Shown piece after piece: positions 1 through 5,705 of a DNA stretch of 9,382 nt. The notes beneath the pieces are model-generated. The model was not told the DNA's origin. It made no database searches and saw only the letters and a program-made list of their open reading frames with translations. The first letter of the stretch is position 1, and each line of letters starts with the position of its first letter. The stretch lies in assembly GCA_030744095.1 (NCBI GenBank), contig JASLRF010000089.1, positions 1 through 9,382 of the forward strand, written 5' to 3'. The stretch is from Pirellulaceae bacterium. GTDB lineage: Bacteria > Planctomycetota > Planctomycetia > Pirellulales > Pirellulaceae. The position numbers and the translations under genes are program-made.

Positions 1-270
1 GACAAATCACCGGAGATGGCGGCACACATCACGTCCTGGCTGACCGATGATCAAGCTCTGAGCCGACGAATCGGACAATTGCGCGAGCTAAAGGCTCGTT
101 TTGCGCACCGCGGCGCTTCGGCAACCGCCGCGGACTACATCTTGGGAAAACTGTCTGGAACACAACACGACCAACCGTCGCACCGGTCGACAAGGATCGA
201 TTCGCCGGAGGTTTCCGCCCCGCACACGGAGGATCGGTCACACGTCACGGCCAAGGATCGCCACTTTTAG
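1..270 (+). CDS. C-terminal end of a probable lipid-A-disaccharide synthase (LpxB-like glycosyltransferase), 5' partial
   Basis: The frame is open from the left edge and stops at TAG 268-270, leaving 89 residues of a gene that starts outside the window. The first half reads as a helical glycosyltransferase tail: a WLTDD segment, then REL-KARFAHRGASATAADYIL. A closing pattern of Arg/Leu-rich helix followed by GAS-x-x-AA-x-x-IL is, from memory, typical of the C-terminus of LpxB, the inner-membrane-associated enzyme that joins UDP-diacylglucosamine and lipid X in lipid A synthesis. The last 35 or so residues are polar, rich in Ser, His, Arg and Asp, and look like a disordered tail. No catalytic residues are in view, so another GT-B glycosyltransferase is possible. 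It runs in the same direction as the protease that starts 105 bases later. Confidence 0.5.
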   Translation, partial: DKSPEMAAHITSWLTDDQALSRRIGQLRELKARFAHRGASATAADYILGKLSGTQHDQPSHRSTRIDSPEVSAPHTEDRSHVTAKDRHF

Positions 271-326
271 TTCCCGTGGTTTTTGTTGATAATCTTGGTT
301 GACGAATGTCGATCGTGGATTGTTAC

Positions 327-347
327 AAGGCACGTCCGTGTTGCCTT
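327..347 (+). other. Weak hairpin in the gap before the M50 protease gene
   Basis: AAGGCA pairs with TGCCTT, and inner bases can extend the stem if one T is bulged. It lies 57 bases after the LpxB-like stop and is followed by TTTCG rather than a T-run. It could be a poor terminator or a chance structure. Confidence 0.2.
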
Positions 348-375
348 TCGCCTGACACCGAACAAGGACCATTCT

Positions 376-1173
376 GTGCTATTGGGTGAACCTCCGCAGA
401 CACAGTTTGATCTGAATTTCAGCGTCCTCGGATTCCCTGTGCGCGTGCATCCATTTTTTTGGCTGGCCGCGTTTATTCTGGGAAGTCGGGGGGGAAGTGA
501 CGAAGCTGGCCTTGTGTTGCTGGTTTGGGTCGTCTCGCTTTTTGTCTCGATTCTGATTCACGAATTGGGGCACACATTGATGATGCGGCAGTTTGGAATT
601 CCGTCGCACATCGTGTTACACATGATGGGAGGTCTGGCCATTCCTGATTCGTTCGGCTTTGGCGCGCAGTCGAAAAACTCACGGTCATCGATCCTGATCT
701 CATTCGCAGGGCCGGCGGCCGGATTCGCATTTGCCGCCGTGATCATCCTGGTGATCATTGGCACCGGTGGACAATTCAGAGTCGATCCTGCATTCGGTTT
801 CCCCTTCTATCGATTTGGGCTGAACGCGGAACTAGGACCCGATAATCCTTGGAACCACCTTGCCAGTGCCCTCTTGTACATCAATATTTTTTGGGGACTC
901 GTCAATCTGCTTCCCGTGTATCCACTGGATGGAGGCCAAATTGCCAGGACGGTGATGATTGATCAGGATCCTGGTGGTGGCGCGATTAGATCGCTATGGC
1001 TCTCCGTGTTTGTGGGTGGCGGGATGGCCGTGGTCGGCATCCTCAAACTCGGCAGTCTGTTTGTGGCAATTATGTTCGGCATGTTGGCTTTTCAAAGCTA
1101 CATGGCCATCCAGCAGATGCGCGGCGGTGGCGGGTTTGGTCGTGGTGGCTTCGGCGGAGGCAAGCCTTGGTGA
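376..1173 (+). CDS. M50 family intramembrane metalloprotease (site-2 protease type)
   Basis: Membrane zinc protease of 265 residues that should cut substrates inside or next to the inner membrane; its substrate is unknown. The zinc motif HELGH is at residues 62-66 within a hydrophobic segment. The second family motif, NLLPVYPLDGGQ (about 177-188), supplies the third metal ligand, Asp185. Four or more strongly hydrophobic stretches flank these. No PDZ domain is seen, so this is the compact form rather than the RseP form. I chose GTG 376 as start because AAGGA (364-368) lies 7 bases upstream and the protein then begins MLLGEPPQTQFDLNF, which fits planctomycete relatives as I remember them. An ATG at 283 would add 31 residues of uncharacteristic sequence. 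The tail (about 249-265) is Gly-rich with Arg and Phe. The stop overlaps the start of the next gene. Confidence 0.9.
   Translation: MLLGEPPQTQFDLNFSVLGFPVRVHPFFWLAAFILGSRGGSDEAGLVLLVWVVSLFVSILIHELGHTLMMRQFGIPSHIVLHMMGGLAIPDSFGFGAQSKNSRSSILISFAGPAAGFAFAAVIILVIIGTGGQFRVDPAFGFPFYRFGLNAELGPDNPWNHLASALLYINIFWGLVNLLPVYPLDGGQIARTVMIDQDPGGGAIRSLWLSVFVGGGMAVVGILKLGSLFVAIMFGMLAFQSYMAIQQMRGGGGFGRGGFGGGKPW
1153..1172 (+). promoter_or_regulatory. Ribosome binding site and GTGA overlap coupling the protease gene to the hydrolase gene
   Basis: GGCGGAGG (1153-1160) is a strong Shine-Dalgarno sequence 9 bases before GTG 1170-1172. The GTG shares bases with the protease stop TGA (1171-1173). The same bases encode glycines of the protease's Gly-rich tail, so the tail doubles as the next gene's ribosome binding site. 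This arrangement suggests translational coupling. Confidence 0.7.
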
Positions 1174-2012
1174 ACTCAGTTGGAGGCACGGGCAACACGG
1201 CTGTCGACGGACCTCGATCCGAGCCAGCGGATGCGAATCCAACGGTTCCGACGCAGCGGGTGGTAATTCTGGGGGCCAGCAATGTCATTCGCAACATCTC
1301 CACGGTGCTCACAACGGCAGAGCGTTTTTGCGGTCAACCGCTGGATTTTCTGGCTGCTACAGGACACGGGAGATCGTATGGCCTGACGAGTTCCGTTTTG
1401 GGCCGATCGTTGCCCGCGATTAGGGCCTGCGCCCTCTGGGATGCGCTTTCCGAGCAGCCGCAGGTCCCCACCGTCTCGTTGGTGACGGATGTTGATAACG
1501 ATCTGCTTTACGGTGCTTCAGTCGAGACAATTGTCTCTTGGGTCGAGGAGTGCTTGACAAAGTTGGTAAAGATATCCGACCGCGTGATTCTCACAGAATT
1601 GCCCCTTGAGAACATCGCTCGCCTAAATTCTGCAAATTTTTTTTTGATCAGATCGATTCTTTTTCCCAAGTCGAAACTGACGTTGTCGGCAGCGCGTGAG
1701 ATGTCCGCGGCGTTGAATGAGCGAATCGCAAACCTCGCATCCGCGTCCGGCGCAACGCTGATCAAGCCCGATGTGGCTTGGTACGGCGCTGACCCAATTC
1801 ACATTCATCGTCGCTACAGCGACAACGCCTGGCAACAAATCTTGGGCCCCTGGAAAACGAAAGCAGCTACCTCCAGGGAGGCGCCAATTCGTACCAAACG
1901 GATTCCGTTAATGAGGTGTCGGCCTCACGTTCGTTGGTTGATGGGCATCGAGCAGCGTCGCGCGCAGCCCACGTTGCGGTTGGCCGGCGGTACGCACGTT
2001 TCCTTCTTCTAG
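1170..2012 (+). CDS. SGNH/GDSL-type hydrolase family protein
   Basis: Predicted SGNH-fold esterase or lipase-like enzyme of 280 residues; its substrate is unknown. The expected blocks are present in order. The nucleophile block is VVILGASN, with Ser37 (the usual GDS is GAS here). The third block is VTDVDNDLLYG, with Asn110 as likely oxyanion-hole residue. The last block is ADPIHIH, giving the Asp208/His211 pair. The Gly of the second block may be that of ATGHGRSYG (about 63-71). No signal peptide or membrane segment is evident, so it is probably cytoplasmic. The last 40 or so residues are basic and low in motif content. The GTG start overlaps the protease stop and has a strong ribosome binding site. 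A longer reading from ATG 996 would lie inside the protease gene and is not favoured. The two genes are probably one operon, ended by the hairpin at 2024-2041. Confidence 0.75.
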   Translation: MNSVGGTGNTAVDGPRSEPADANPTVPTQRVVILGASNVIRNISTVLTTAERFCGQPLDFLAATGHGRSYGLTSSVLGRSLPAIRACALWDALSEQPQVPTVSLVTDVDNDLLYGASVETIVSWVEECLTKLVKISDRVILTELPLENIARLNSANFFLIRSILFPKSKLTLSAAREMSAALNERIANLASASGATLIKPDVAWYGADPIHIHRRYSDNAWQQILGPWKTKAATSREAPIRTKRIPLMRCRPHVRWLMGIEQRRAQPTLRLAGGTHVSFF

Positions 2013-2023
2013 TGGTACAAAAA

Positions 2024-2047
2024 AGCCTTGAATTCAAGGCTCTTCTT
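2024..2047 (+). terminator. Possible intrinsic terminator of the protease-hydrolase operon
   Basis: AGCCTTG (2024-2030), loop AATT, CAAGGCT (2035-2041) form a perfect 7-bp stem 11 bases after the hydrolase stop. The downstream tail is CTTCTT, a weak T-tract. Six A bases (2019-2024) run into its left arm, so it could also act on the other strand. Confidence 0.5.
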
Positions 2048-2377
2048 GCAACTCTCAGTCGATTCTGGCGGCCAGATTACTGGCACTGTACGTTACTTTG
2101 TATGAGATTTCTGAGGTGCTTCAGTGCGTTCAAACCTAACGTGAATGCCGTGCCGCGCGCAGCGAATCTGAGATCTTGCTAGGTACCATCTTCACGTCGA
2201 TCTGACTGTCATGTCAGGTCACCTTGTGGCGAGACCTGGAGAAAATTTCTGTTCTTGATCCACTCGCCACGGGCGCCTCGCGCTTGATTGCGGCGCGATG
2301 ATCAATTGATGGTGCTGATTGAGACGATCATCAATATCTTTGCACGCGTGTTTCTTTTTTTGGACGACGACTTCGAG

Positions 2378-2395
2378 TCGGTTTCGGTTTCGGTC
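2378..2395 (+). repeat. Three tandem copies of TCGGTT
   Basis: TCGGTT, TCGGTT and TCGGTC lie end to end in the long spacer. This may be a microsatellite or a cluster of binding sites; no function is evident. Confidence 0.5.
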
Positions 2396-2598
2396 CTGAG
2401 GCACAGAAATGAATCGGAAAGATTTAGGAATTTTTTTGGGAAAAACGTGTTGCAGAAATCACGCTGTTCCGTACAACTAGATTTTGAGATGAGGTTTAAA
2501 CCACTTCTTTGTTTGCTTTGTTCAACGTTTGGAATGTTGTAACGGACAAACAATTCAAAACTGTTGAAAGTGGTTTTCGTTTTTGTCAGTGCGGTTAA

Positions 2599-2618
2599 CT
2601 CGTCGGTGAGACCGCGAG
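2599..2618 (+). other. Hairpin in the presumed leader of the Lys/Ala/Pro gene
   Basis: CTCG/CGAG and CGGT/ACCG stack around a GAG loop with one bulged T, making an 8-bp stem 41 bases before the GTG start. A run of eight T bases (2637-2644) follows 18 bases later, too far for a normal terminator. Confidence 0.3.
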
Positions 2619-2659
2619 ATGGAATTCGTAACTGACTTTTTTTTAACGGAGGACGTACT

Positions 2660-2773
2660 GTGGCCAAGAAGAAAGCTGCGAAGAAGAAGAAGAAAGCTGC
2701 TCCAAAGAAGAAGGCCGCCAAGAAGAAGGCCGCACCAAAGAAGAAGGCAGCGAAGAAGAAGAAGAAGAAGTAA
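2660..2773 (+). CDS. 37-residue Lys/Ala/Pro-only protein, resembling a histone H1 tail
   Basis: After the initiator Met the protein contains only Lys (23), Ala (11) and Pro (2). It is built of KKKAA units, two of them followed by Pro, and ends in six lysines. Such sequence resembles the C-terminal tail of eukaryotic histone H1 and bacterial H1-like tails (AlgP, chlamydial Hc proteins). A role in binding DNA or another polyanion such as RNA is therefore inferred, not shown. There is no globular domain. It is translated from GTG with AACGGAGG (2645-2652) 7 bases upstream, ends at TAA, and a strong terminator follows, so it looks like a genuine single-gene unit. Lysine codons are nearly all AAG, making the DNA internally repetitive and prone to slippage. 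Size and the GTG start make it easy to miss. The antisense frame gives Phe/Leu-rich nonsense. Confidence 0.8.
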   Translation: MAKKKAAKKKKKAAPKKKAAKKKAAPKKKAAKKKKKK

Positions 2774-2806
2774 CTTCTTCCTGGGCGCGTGATTCACGCA
2801 GCCGAC

Positions 2807-2822
2807 TTCCGCTTCGGCGGAA
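2807..2822 (+). other. Stable hairpin with a cUUCGg tetraloop
   Basis: TTCCGC, TTCG, GCGGAA form a perfect 6-bp stem closed by the extra-stable C(UUCG)G loop, 34 bases after the Lys/Ala/Pro stop. There is no T-run. It lies in the 3' untranslated part ahead of the terminator and may protect the mRNA end. A smaller stem GCGTGA/TCACGC sits just before it (2786-2798). Confidence 0.5.
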
Positions 2823-2840
2823 TGCTGACTACGACAAGAA

Positions 2841-2875
2841 AGAGCTGTCGGAACTTCCGGCGGCTCTATTTTTTT
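2841..2875 (+). terminator. Strong intrinsic terminator of the Lys/Ala/Pro gene
   Basis: AGAGCTGTCGG (2841-2851) pairs with CCGGCGGCTCT (2857-2867) through 11 pairs, two of them G-U, around loop AACTT. One A and seven T bases (2869-2875) follow. This is a textbook Rho-independent form. Confidence 0.85.
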
Positions 2876-2891
2876 AGCTCGTCCGACAGCT
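2843..2891. repeat. 10-bp inverted repeat overlapping the terminator
   Basis: AGCTGTCGGA (2843-2852) is the exact reverse complement of TCCGACAGCT (2882-2891). The left arm is also the left arm of the terminator, so the two stems exclude each other. Read on the minus strand, the long stem is followed by CTTTCTT and could help end transcription arriving from trmB. Confidence 0.6.
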
Positions 2892-2925
2892 TTCGGGTCC
2901 TGCTTGCTTCAAGAGTTAAGATCCT

Positions 2926-2950
2926 GCATCTCTCATTCTGGGAGAGATGC
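2926..2950 (-). terminator. Hairpin just downstream of trmB, possible terminator
   Basis: GCATCTCTC and GAGAGATGC form a perfect 9-bp stem with a 7-base loop, 31 bases beyond the trmB stop on the minus strand. No T-run follows in that direction, so Rho-independent function is uncertain; it may be an mRNA 3' end structure. Confidence 0.4.
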
Positions 2951-2981
2951 GATGAGGTGAAAACCGCTGTGAACCCGCAAC

Positions 2982-3641
2982 TTAAGGCGGGGGCGTTCCC
3001 TCTGGCGTGCGATACTCGGCTCGGTAAACTACCTGAGCATGGAGTCGCGTGCGACGTTCAAAATGGGTCTGATAATCCAAATCGCCAGTCGCTGGACGTT
3101 CTTGTACGGTTAGCGGGCCGATCAGCGAAGTCTCTTGGGCGATCAATTTGACCGATGTTTCATAATACTCGGCGACGTCGGTCCAGAAATGCAGTTGTCC
3201 GCCAGGGATCAAGACGCGTTGAACGTCGGCGAGTAACTGTTTGTTCATCACACGTCGCTTCTTGTGCCGTTTCTTCCACCAAGGATCCGGAAAATAAACA
3301 TGCACGGCGGCCACTGTCCGATCGCGAAGGTACTCGTGAAAAACACGCAACCCATCACCCTGAATCATCAGTGCATTTTGGAGGTTCTGTCGCGCCAAGC
3401 GAGCGGCGCAAAAACGGGCATACTTGCGCATGACTTCGATTCCCAGGTAGCCCCGCTCTGGATGGGACTGGGCGGCATTTTGGATGAACAGGCCCTTGCC
3501 GCTACCAACTTCGACTTCCAGTGGCAACTCGCGACCGAAATGCGCGGCGACATGAAACGGCTGAGGCAGTTCGTCCAGCGTGAGAAGGTGATTGGTCAGA
3601 TCGAGCGTTGGTTCAATTTTACGTAGAGCGCGTCGCCCCAT
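2982..3641 (-). CDS. trmB: tRNA (guanine-N7-)-methyltransferase TrmB
   Basis: S-adenosylmethionine-dependent enzyme that makes 7-methylguanosine at position 46 in the variable loop of tRNAs, in the cytoplasm. At 219 residues it has the usual family length. The SAM-binding motif I is VEVGSGKG (about 43-50), followed by GIEV (67-70) as the acidic strand. The family signature YFPDPWWKKRHKKRR (116-130) contains the catalytic Asp region and the basic tRNA-binding loop. TDVAEY (154-159) and THFERR (192-197) are the conserved C-terminal motifs. The short Pro-rich end is unremarkable. ATG 3641 is used although no clear Shine-Dalgarno sequence precedes it. It lies 60 bases after the FabZ-like gene in the same direction, so shared transcription is likely. 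Confidence 0.96.
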   Translation of the reverse strand: MGRRALRKIEPTLDLTNHLLTLDELPQPFHVAAHFGRELPLEVEVGSGKGLFIQNAAQSHPERGYLGIEVMRKYARFCAARLARQNLQNALMIQGDGLRVFHEYLRDRTVAAVHVYFPDPWWKKRHKKRRVMNKQLLADVQRVLIPGGQLHFWTDVAEYYETSVKLIAQETSLIGPLTVQERPATGDLDYQTHFERRTRLHAQVVYRAEYRTPEGTPPP

Positions 3642-3701
3642 GGCACTTGCTTCGCCTGATGACAGAGGCCAAAGAAGTAGATGATCGCGAGGTGAGCCAG
3701 T

Positions 3702-4217
3702 CTATTTCGAGGTCAACTGGCGAACGGCCTCGACGGGCATTGCGATTCCCTTCAAGATGCCTTCCACAACGATAGAATCGCCAACCACACCTTGGAATCG
3801 ACTGACAATGATCCGGCCGCGCCGCACCTTCTGCAACTGGCACATCAGAATCAGTCGACTGCCCGGCAGGACTGGATCGCGGAAGCGCACTCCGTCCAAA
3901 CCACCGAAACCGACCATCTCAGTTCCCACAAGATCATGTTTCTGGGTGTAGTAGCTGCATAATTGGGCGGCAGCCTCGAGCATGATGACTCCTGGCATGA
4001 GCGGCATTCCAGGCATATGCCCCTGAACCCAAAACTCTTCGGACGTCACGTCTTTGTAGCCGACAACGATGTGCTTTTCTGTGTCTTCATGCACAATCGC
4101 TGTCAGATGCTCCATCGCGAATCGCTGAGGATTGTATCTACGGATCTCCTCAATATCCGCGATGACGCTGTCGAAATCGATCGTCGATAAGTCAGCGATC
4201 AGGTCTTTCTTAGGCAC
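3702..4217 (-). CDS. FabZ/FabA-type 3-hydroxyacyl-ACP dehydratase family protein (hotdog fold)
   Basis: Likely dehydrates 3-hydroxyacyl-ACP in fatty acid elongation, in the cytoplasm. The active-site segment FWVQGHMPGMPLMPGVIMLEAAAQ matches the FabZ pattern, with catalytic His67 and Glu81 both present, numbered from the start chosen here. The protein is 171 residues, some 20-30 longer than classic FabZ, because of an N-terminal extension (PKKDLIADLSTIDFDSV...). The usual PHRYPFLLVD segment near the N-terminus is replaced by YNPQRFAMEH, so it is a divergent branch and the substrate may differ. I chose GTG 4217 because GAGG lies 8 bases upstream and the protein then begins MPKKDL; a TTG at 4244 would add 9 residues without a binding site. 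It is not next to other fatty acid genes. It follows the small basic gene by 43 bases. Confidence 0.85.
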   Translation of the reverse strand: MPKKDLIADLSTIDFDSVIADIEEIRRYNPQRFAMEHLTAIVHEDTEKHIVVGYKDVTSEEFWVQGHMPGMPLMPGVIMLEAAAQLCSYYTQKHDLVGTEMVGFGGLDGVRFRDPVLPGSRLILMCQLQKVRRGRIIVSRFQGVVGDSIVVEGILKGIAMPVEAVRQLTSK

Positions 4218-4260
4218 AGTTCCGACCTCGTTAGACAAACTCAATTGGCGAGACCGATTG

Positions 4261-4362
4261 CTACGGGAGGCGGAGCTTCTTGCGTTTTTCTTTGCGCTTG
4301 AGGTTATTTGCCGGGCGTTTGCCGTGATTGGCTTTCTTCACCTTGTGCGTCGGTTTGGCCAT
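4261..4362 (-). CDS. 33-residue highly basic protein with KANHGKRP motif, possible ribosomal protein
   Basis: The protein begins MAKPTHKVKKANHGKRPAN and ends in a Lys/Arg-rich stretch; about 14 of 33 residues are Lys or Arg. From memory, the segment KANHGKRPN also occurs in the very small actinobacterial ribosomal protein bL37. Basic peptides of this size are usually threads bound to rRNA, so a ribosome-associated role is plausible but rests on this one shared motif. The ATG at 4362 has GGAGAG 4 bases upstream, a good ribosome binding site. A longer reading from 4461 adds 33 residues of ordinary non-conserved look and is rejected. It lies 43 bases before the FabZ-like gene and 131 bases after the MFS gene. 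The inverted repeat CTCAGT/ACTGAG (4397-4426) is in the upstream gap. Confidence 0.75.
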   Translation of the reverse strand: MAKPTHKVKKANHGKRPANNLKRKEKRKKLRLP

Positions 4363-4493
4363 TGATCTCTCCAAGGAAAAAAGGGCAGCGGAATCTCTCA
4401 GTTTATCAGCATTCTGGTCCACTGAGAACCCGATTTGGGGCCTGGATAATCGCGGTGGCAAGACGAATCGGGACGAGAATCACCAGCAAACGC

Positions 4494-5705
4494 CTAGTTG
4501 TTATGATTCCACACCCACAACAGGCCGCAGAATATGCTCGCAACGAGGGCGACTCCAGCCAGCGTGCCGTAGACGATTTCGTTCTGCAGCGTGTGCCCGG
4601 CAAAACTGGCTCCAAAACTTCCCAGCCCCAGGCCCATGGCAAAGCTGAACCCGTAGCACAGACTGCGTTTTCTTAGTGGCGTGTATGTGGCAATCAGGCT
4701 GTTGTAGATCGGTTGATGCATAAAATGGATGGTTGCCCATAGACCGGCAGCAACCACACGTTGCGAACCGTCGGCGACGCCCATCCAAACTAAAAAGGGA
4801 ACGTTGCACAACGTCACCAGCGCCAGCTGCTGTTCGAGACGATCAGCGCGAGCATAGTGCCCGGCCAGATACTGACCAATGCAGCCTAGAACCAAAACGC
4901 CGGCCGCCAAGAAGTTGCTTTGACTGGCAGTTGGTATTTCGATAACGGGAATGTCCGGCAACTCGACGCCGTTCAAATAACGCGGCAGGAAACTCAAGAC
5001 TGCCGAATACACGAACCCCTGTAGCGCGGCCATCAACGTGAGCGTAAAGAACGATCGCCAGTCAGAATGGTGCTGCTCGGCAGTCGAAGACGTGCTGCTT
5101 GCCTCGTGCAACGCTGCCGACGATTGGCCACGCCAGGACTGAGCGAGGAAGACCAAGCCGAGGACAAGGCCCGGTGTCATGAGTACCCAGTAGACCTGTC
5201 GCCAAGAGGCATCAAATGCCAGCATTCCGCCAACCACCAGTGGCGCGGTGCCAATTCCGGCCGACCCAAAGATACCGTGCAAACCCAACGCGCGGGACCG
5301 ATTCTCAGGCGTCGTTTCACGCGAGATCAACGCAAGACCTGCTGGATGATAAATCGATGCGAATGCGCCCATGGAGATCATGGAAACGAAGAGAGCCGAT
5401 TTCTGCGTCGTTCCGGCTGCCAGAACGCACGTGACGGCGCAGCCCAGCAAATAGACGGTCAGTAGTTTTCTTGACCCAAAACGGTCCACAAGCCAACCGG
5501 CGACAATCGCGCCCAACCCCCACATCAACCGCCAGGAATTCGATAGTTTGCCCGTCAGCGCTTTCCCGGCTTCGACGTCGTCCGCGAAAAACTCGCTGGC
5601 GATTTCCTGTTCGACGCTCGGCAGCGCGAGTTCGTACAGATGCACAAGGGCATGGGCACAGGAAACCAGCAACACCAGACGCATCGCAACTGATGACTTC
5701 ATCAT
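4494..5705 (-). CDS. Major facilitator superfamily transporter, possibly Fsr-like
   Basis: Inner-membrane secondary transporter of 403 residues with about 12 hydrophobic segments. The MFS loop 2-3 signature is clear as GWLVDRFGSRK (about 70-80). A Ser/Thr/His-rich hydrophilic loop (ALHEASSTSSTAEQHH) marks the central break between the two six-helix halves. The N-terminal helix SCAHALVHLYELALPSV resembles the start of fosmidomycin-resistance (Fsr) type efflux proteins, but this is a weak clue and the substrate is unknown. I chose ATG 5705 because ATGA overlaps the trpD stop (TGA 5704-5702); ATG 5702 directly after it is equally possible. Earlier starts would lie inside trpD and add Arg/Gly-rich sequence foreign to MFS proteins. 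The overlap suggests translational coupling with trpD. Confidence 0.9.
   Translation of the reverse strand: MMKSSVAMRLVLLVSCAHALVHLYELALPSVEQEIASEFFADDVEAGKALTGKLSNSWRLMWGLGAIVAGWLVDRFGSRKLLTVYLLGCAVTCVLAAGTTQKSALFVSMISMGAFASIYHPAGLALISRETTPENRSRALGLHGIFGSAGIGTAPLVVGGMLAFDASWRQVYWVLMTPGLVLGLVFLAQSWRGQSSAALHEASSTSSTAEQHHSDWRSFFTLTLMAALQGFVYSAVLSFLPRYLNGVELPDIPVIEIPTASQSNFLAAGVLVLGCIGQYLAGHYARADRLEQQLALVTLCNVPFLVWMGVADGSQRVVAAGLWATIHFMHQPIYNSLIATYTPLRKRSLCYGFSFAMGLGLGSFGASFAGHTLQNEIVYGTLAGVALVASIFCGLLWVWNHNN

Larger units (their letters stand above)
2013..2659. other. Long spacer without a convincing gene, upstream of the Lys/Ala/Pro protein
   Basis: These 647 bases contain no reading frame with recognisable protein character; the few open frames have unnatural composition or lack a ribosome binding site. 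The first part holds a terminator-like palindrome. Around 2205-2240 a CAGGTC/GACCTG stem can form. At 2301-2335 lie the palindrome ATCAATTGAT and an ATTGATG/CATCAAT repeat. From about 2340 on the sequence is T-rich, with a TCGGTT triplet repeat and the palindrome GGTTTAAACC at 2493-2502. I could not choose a promoter with confidence. It probably holds the promoter and leader of the gene at 2660; a small RNA cannot be excluded. Confidence 0.5.

Noticed and set aside
1916..2182. An 88-codon plus-strand frame overlapping the end of the SGNH hydrolase gene
   Set aside because: Half of it is the hydrolase read in another frame, and it runs through the terminator-like hairpin with no start signal of its own.
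2288..2542. An 84-codon plus-strand frame in the long spacer
   Set aside because: No Shine-Dalgarno sequence, no recognisable domain, and composition that follows the T-rich DNA rather than a protein. It may be worth only a conservation check.
2637..2644. T-run just before the Lys/Ala/Pro gene as a leader terminator (attenuator)
   Set aside because: The nearest stem (2599-2618) ends 18 bases before the T-run, so it cannot act as an intrinsic terminator.
2302..2721. A 139-codon open frame on the minus strand over the Lys/Ala/Pro gene
   Set aside because: Its Phe/Leu-rich start is just the antisense of AAG and GCC codons, it lacks family features, and it crosses the better supported plus-strand gene and its ribosome binding site.
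4308..5465. Several plus-strand open frames opposite the MFS gene (4308-4676, 4733-4945, 5067-5465)
   Set aside because: They are Arg/Pro/Gln-rich shadows of a clear membrane protein gene and lack ribosome binding sites.
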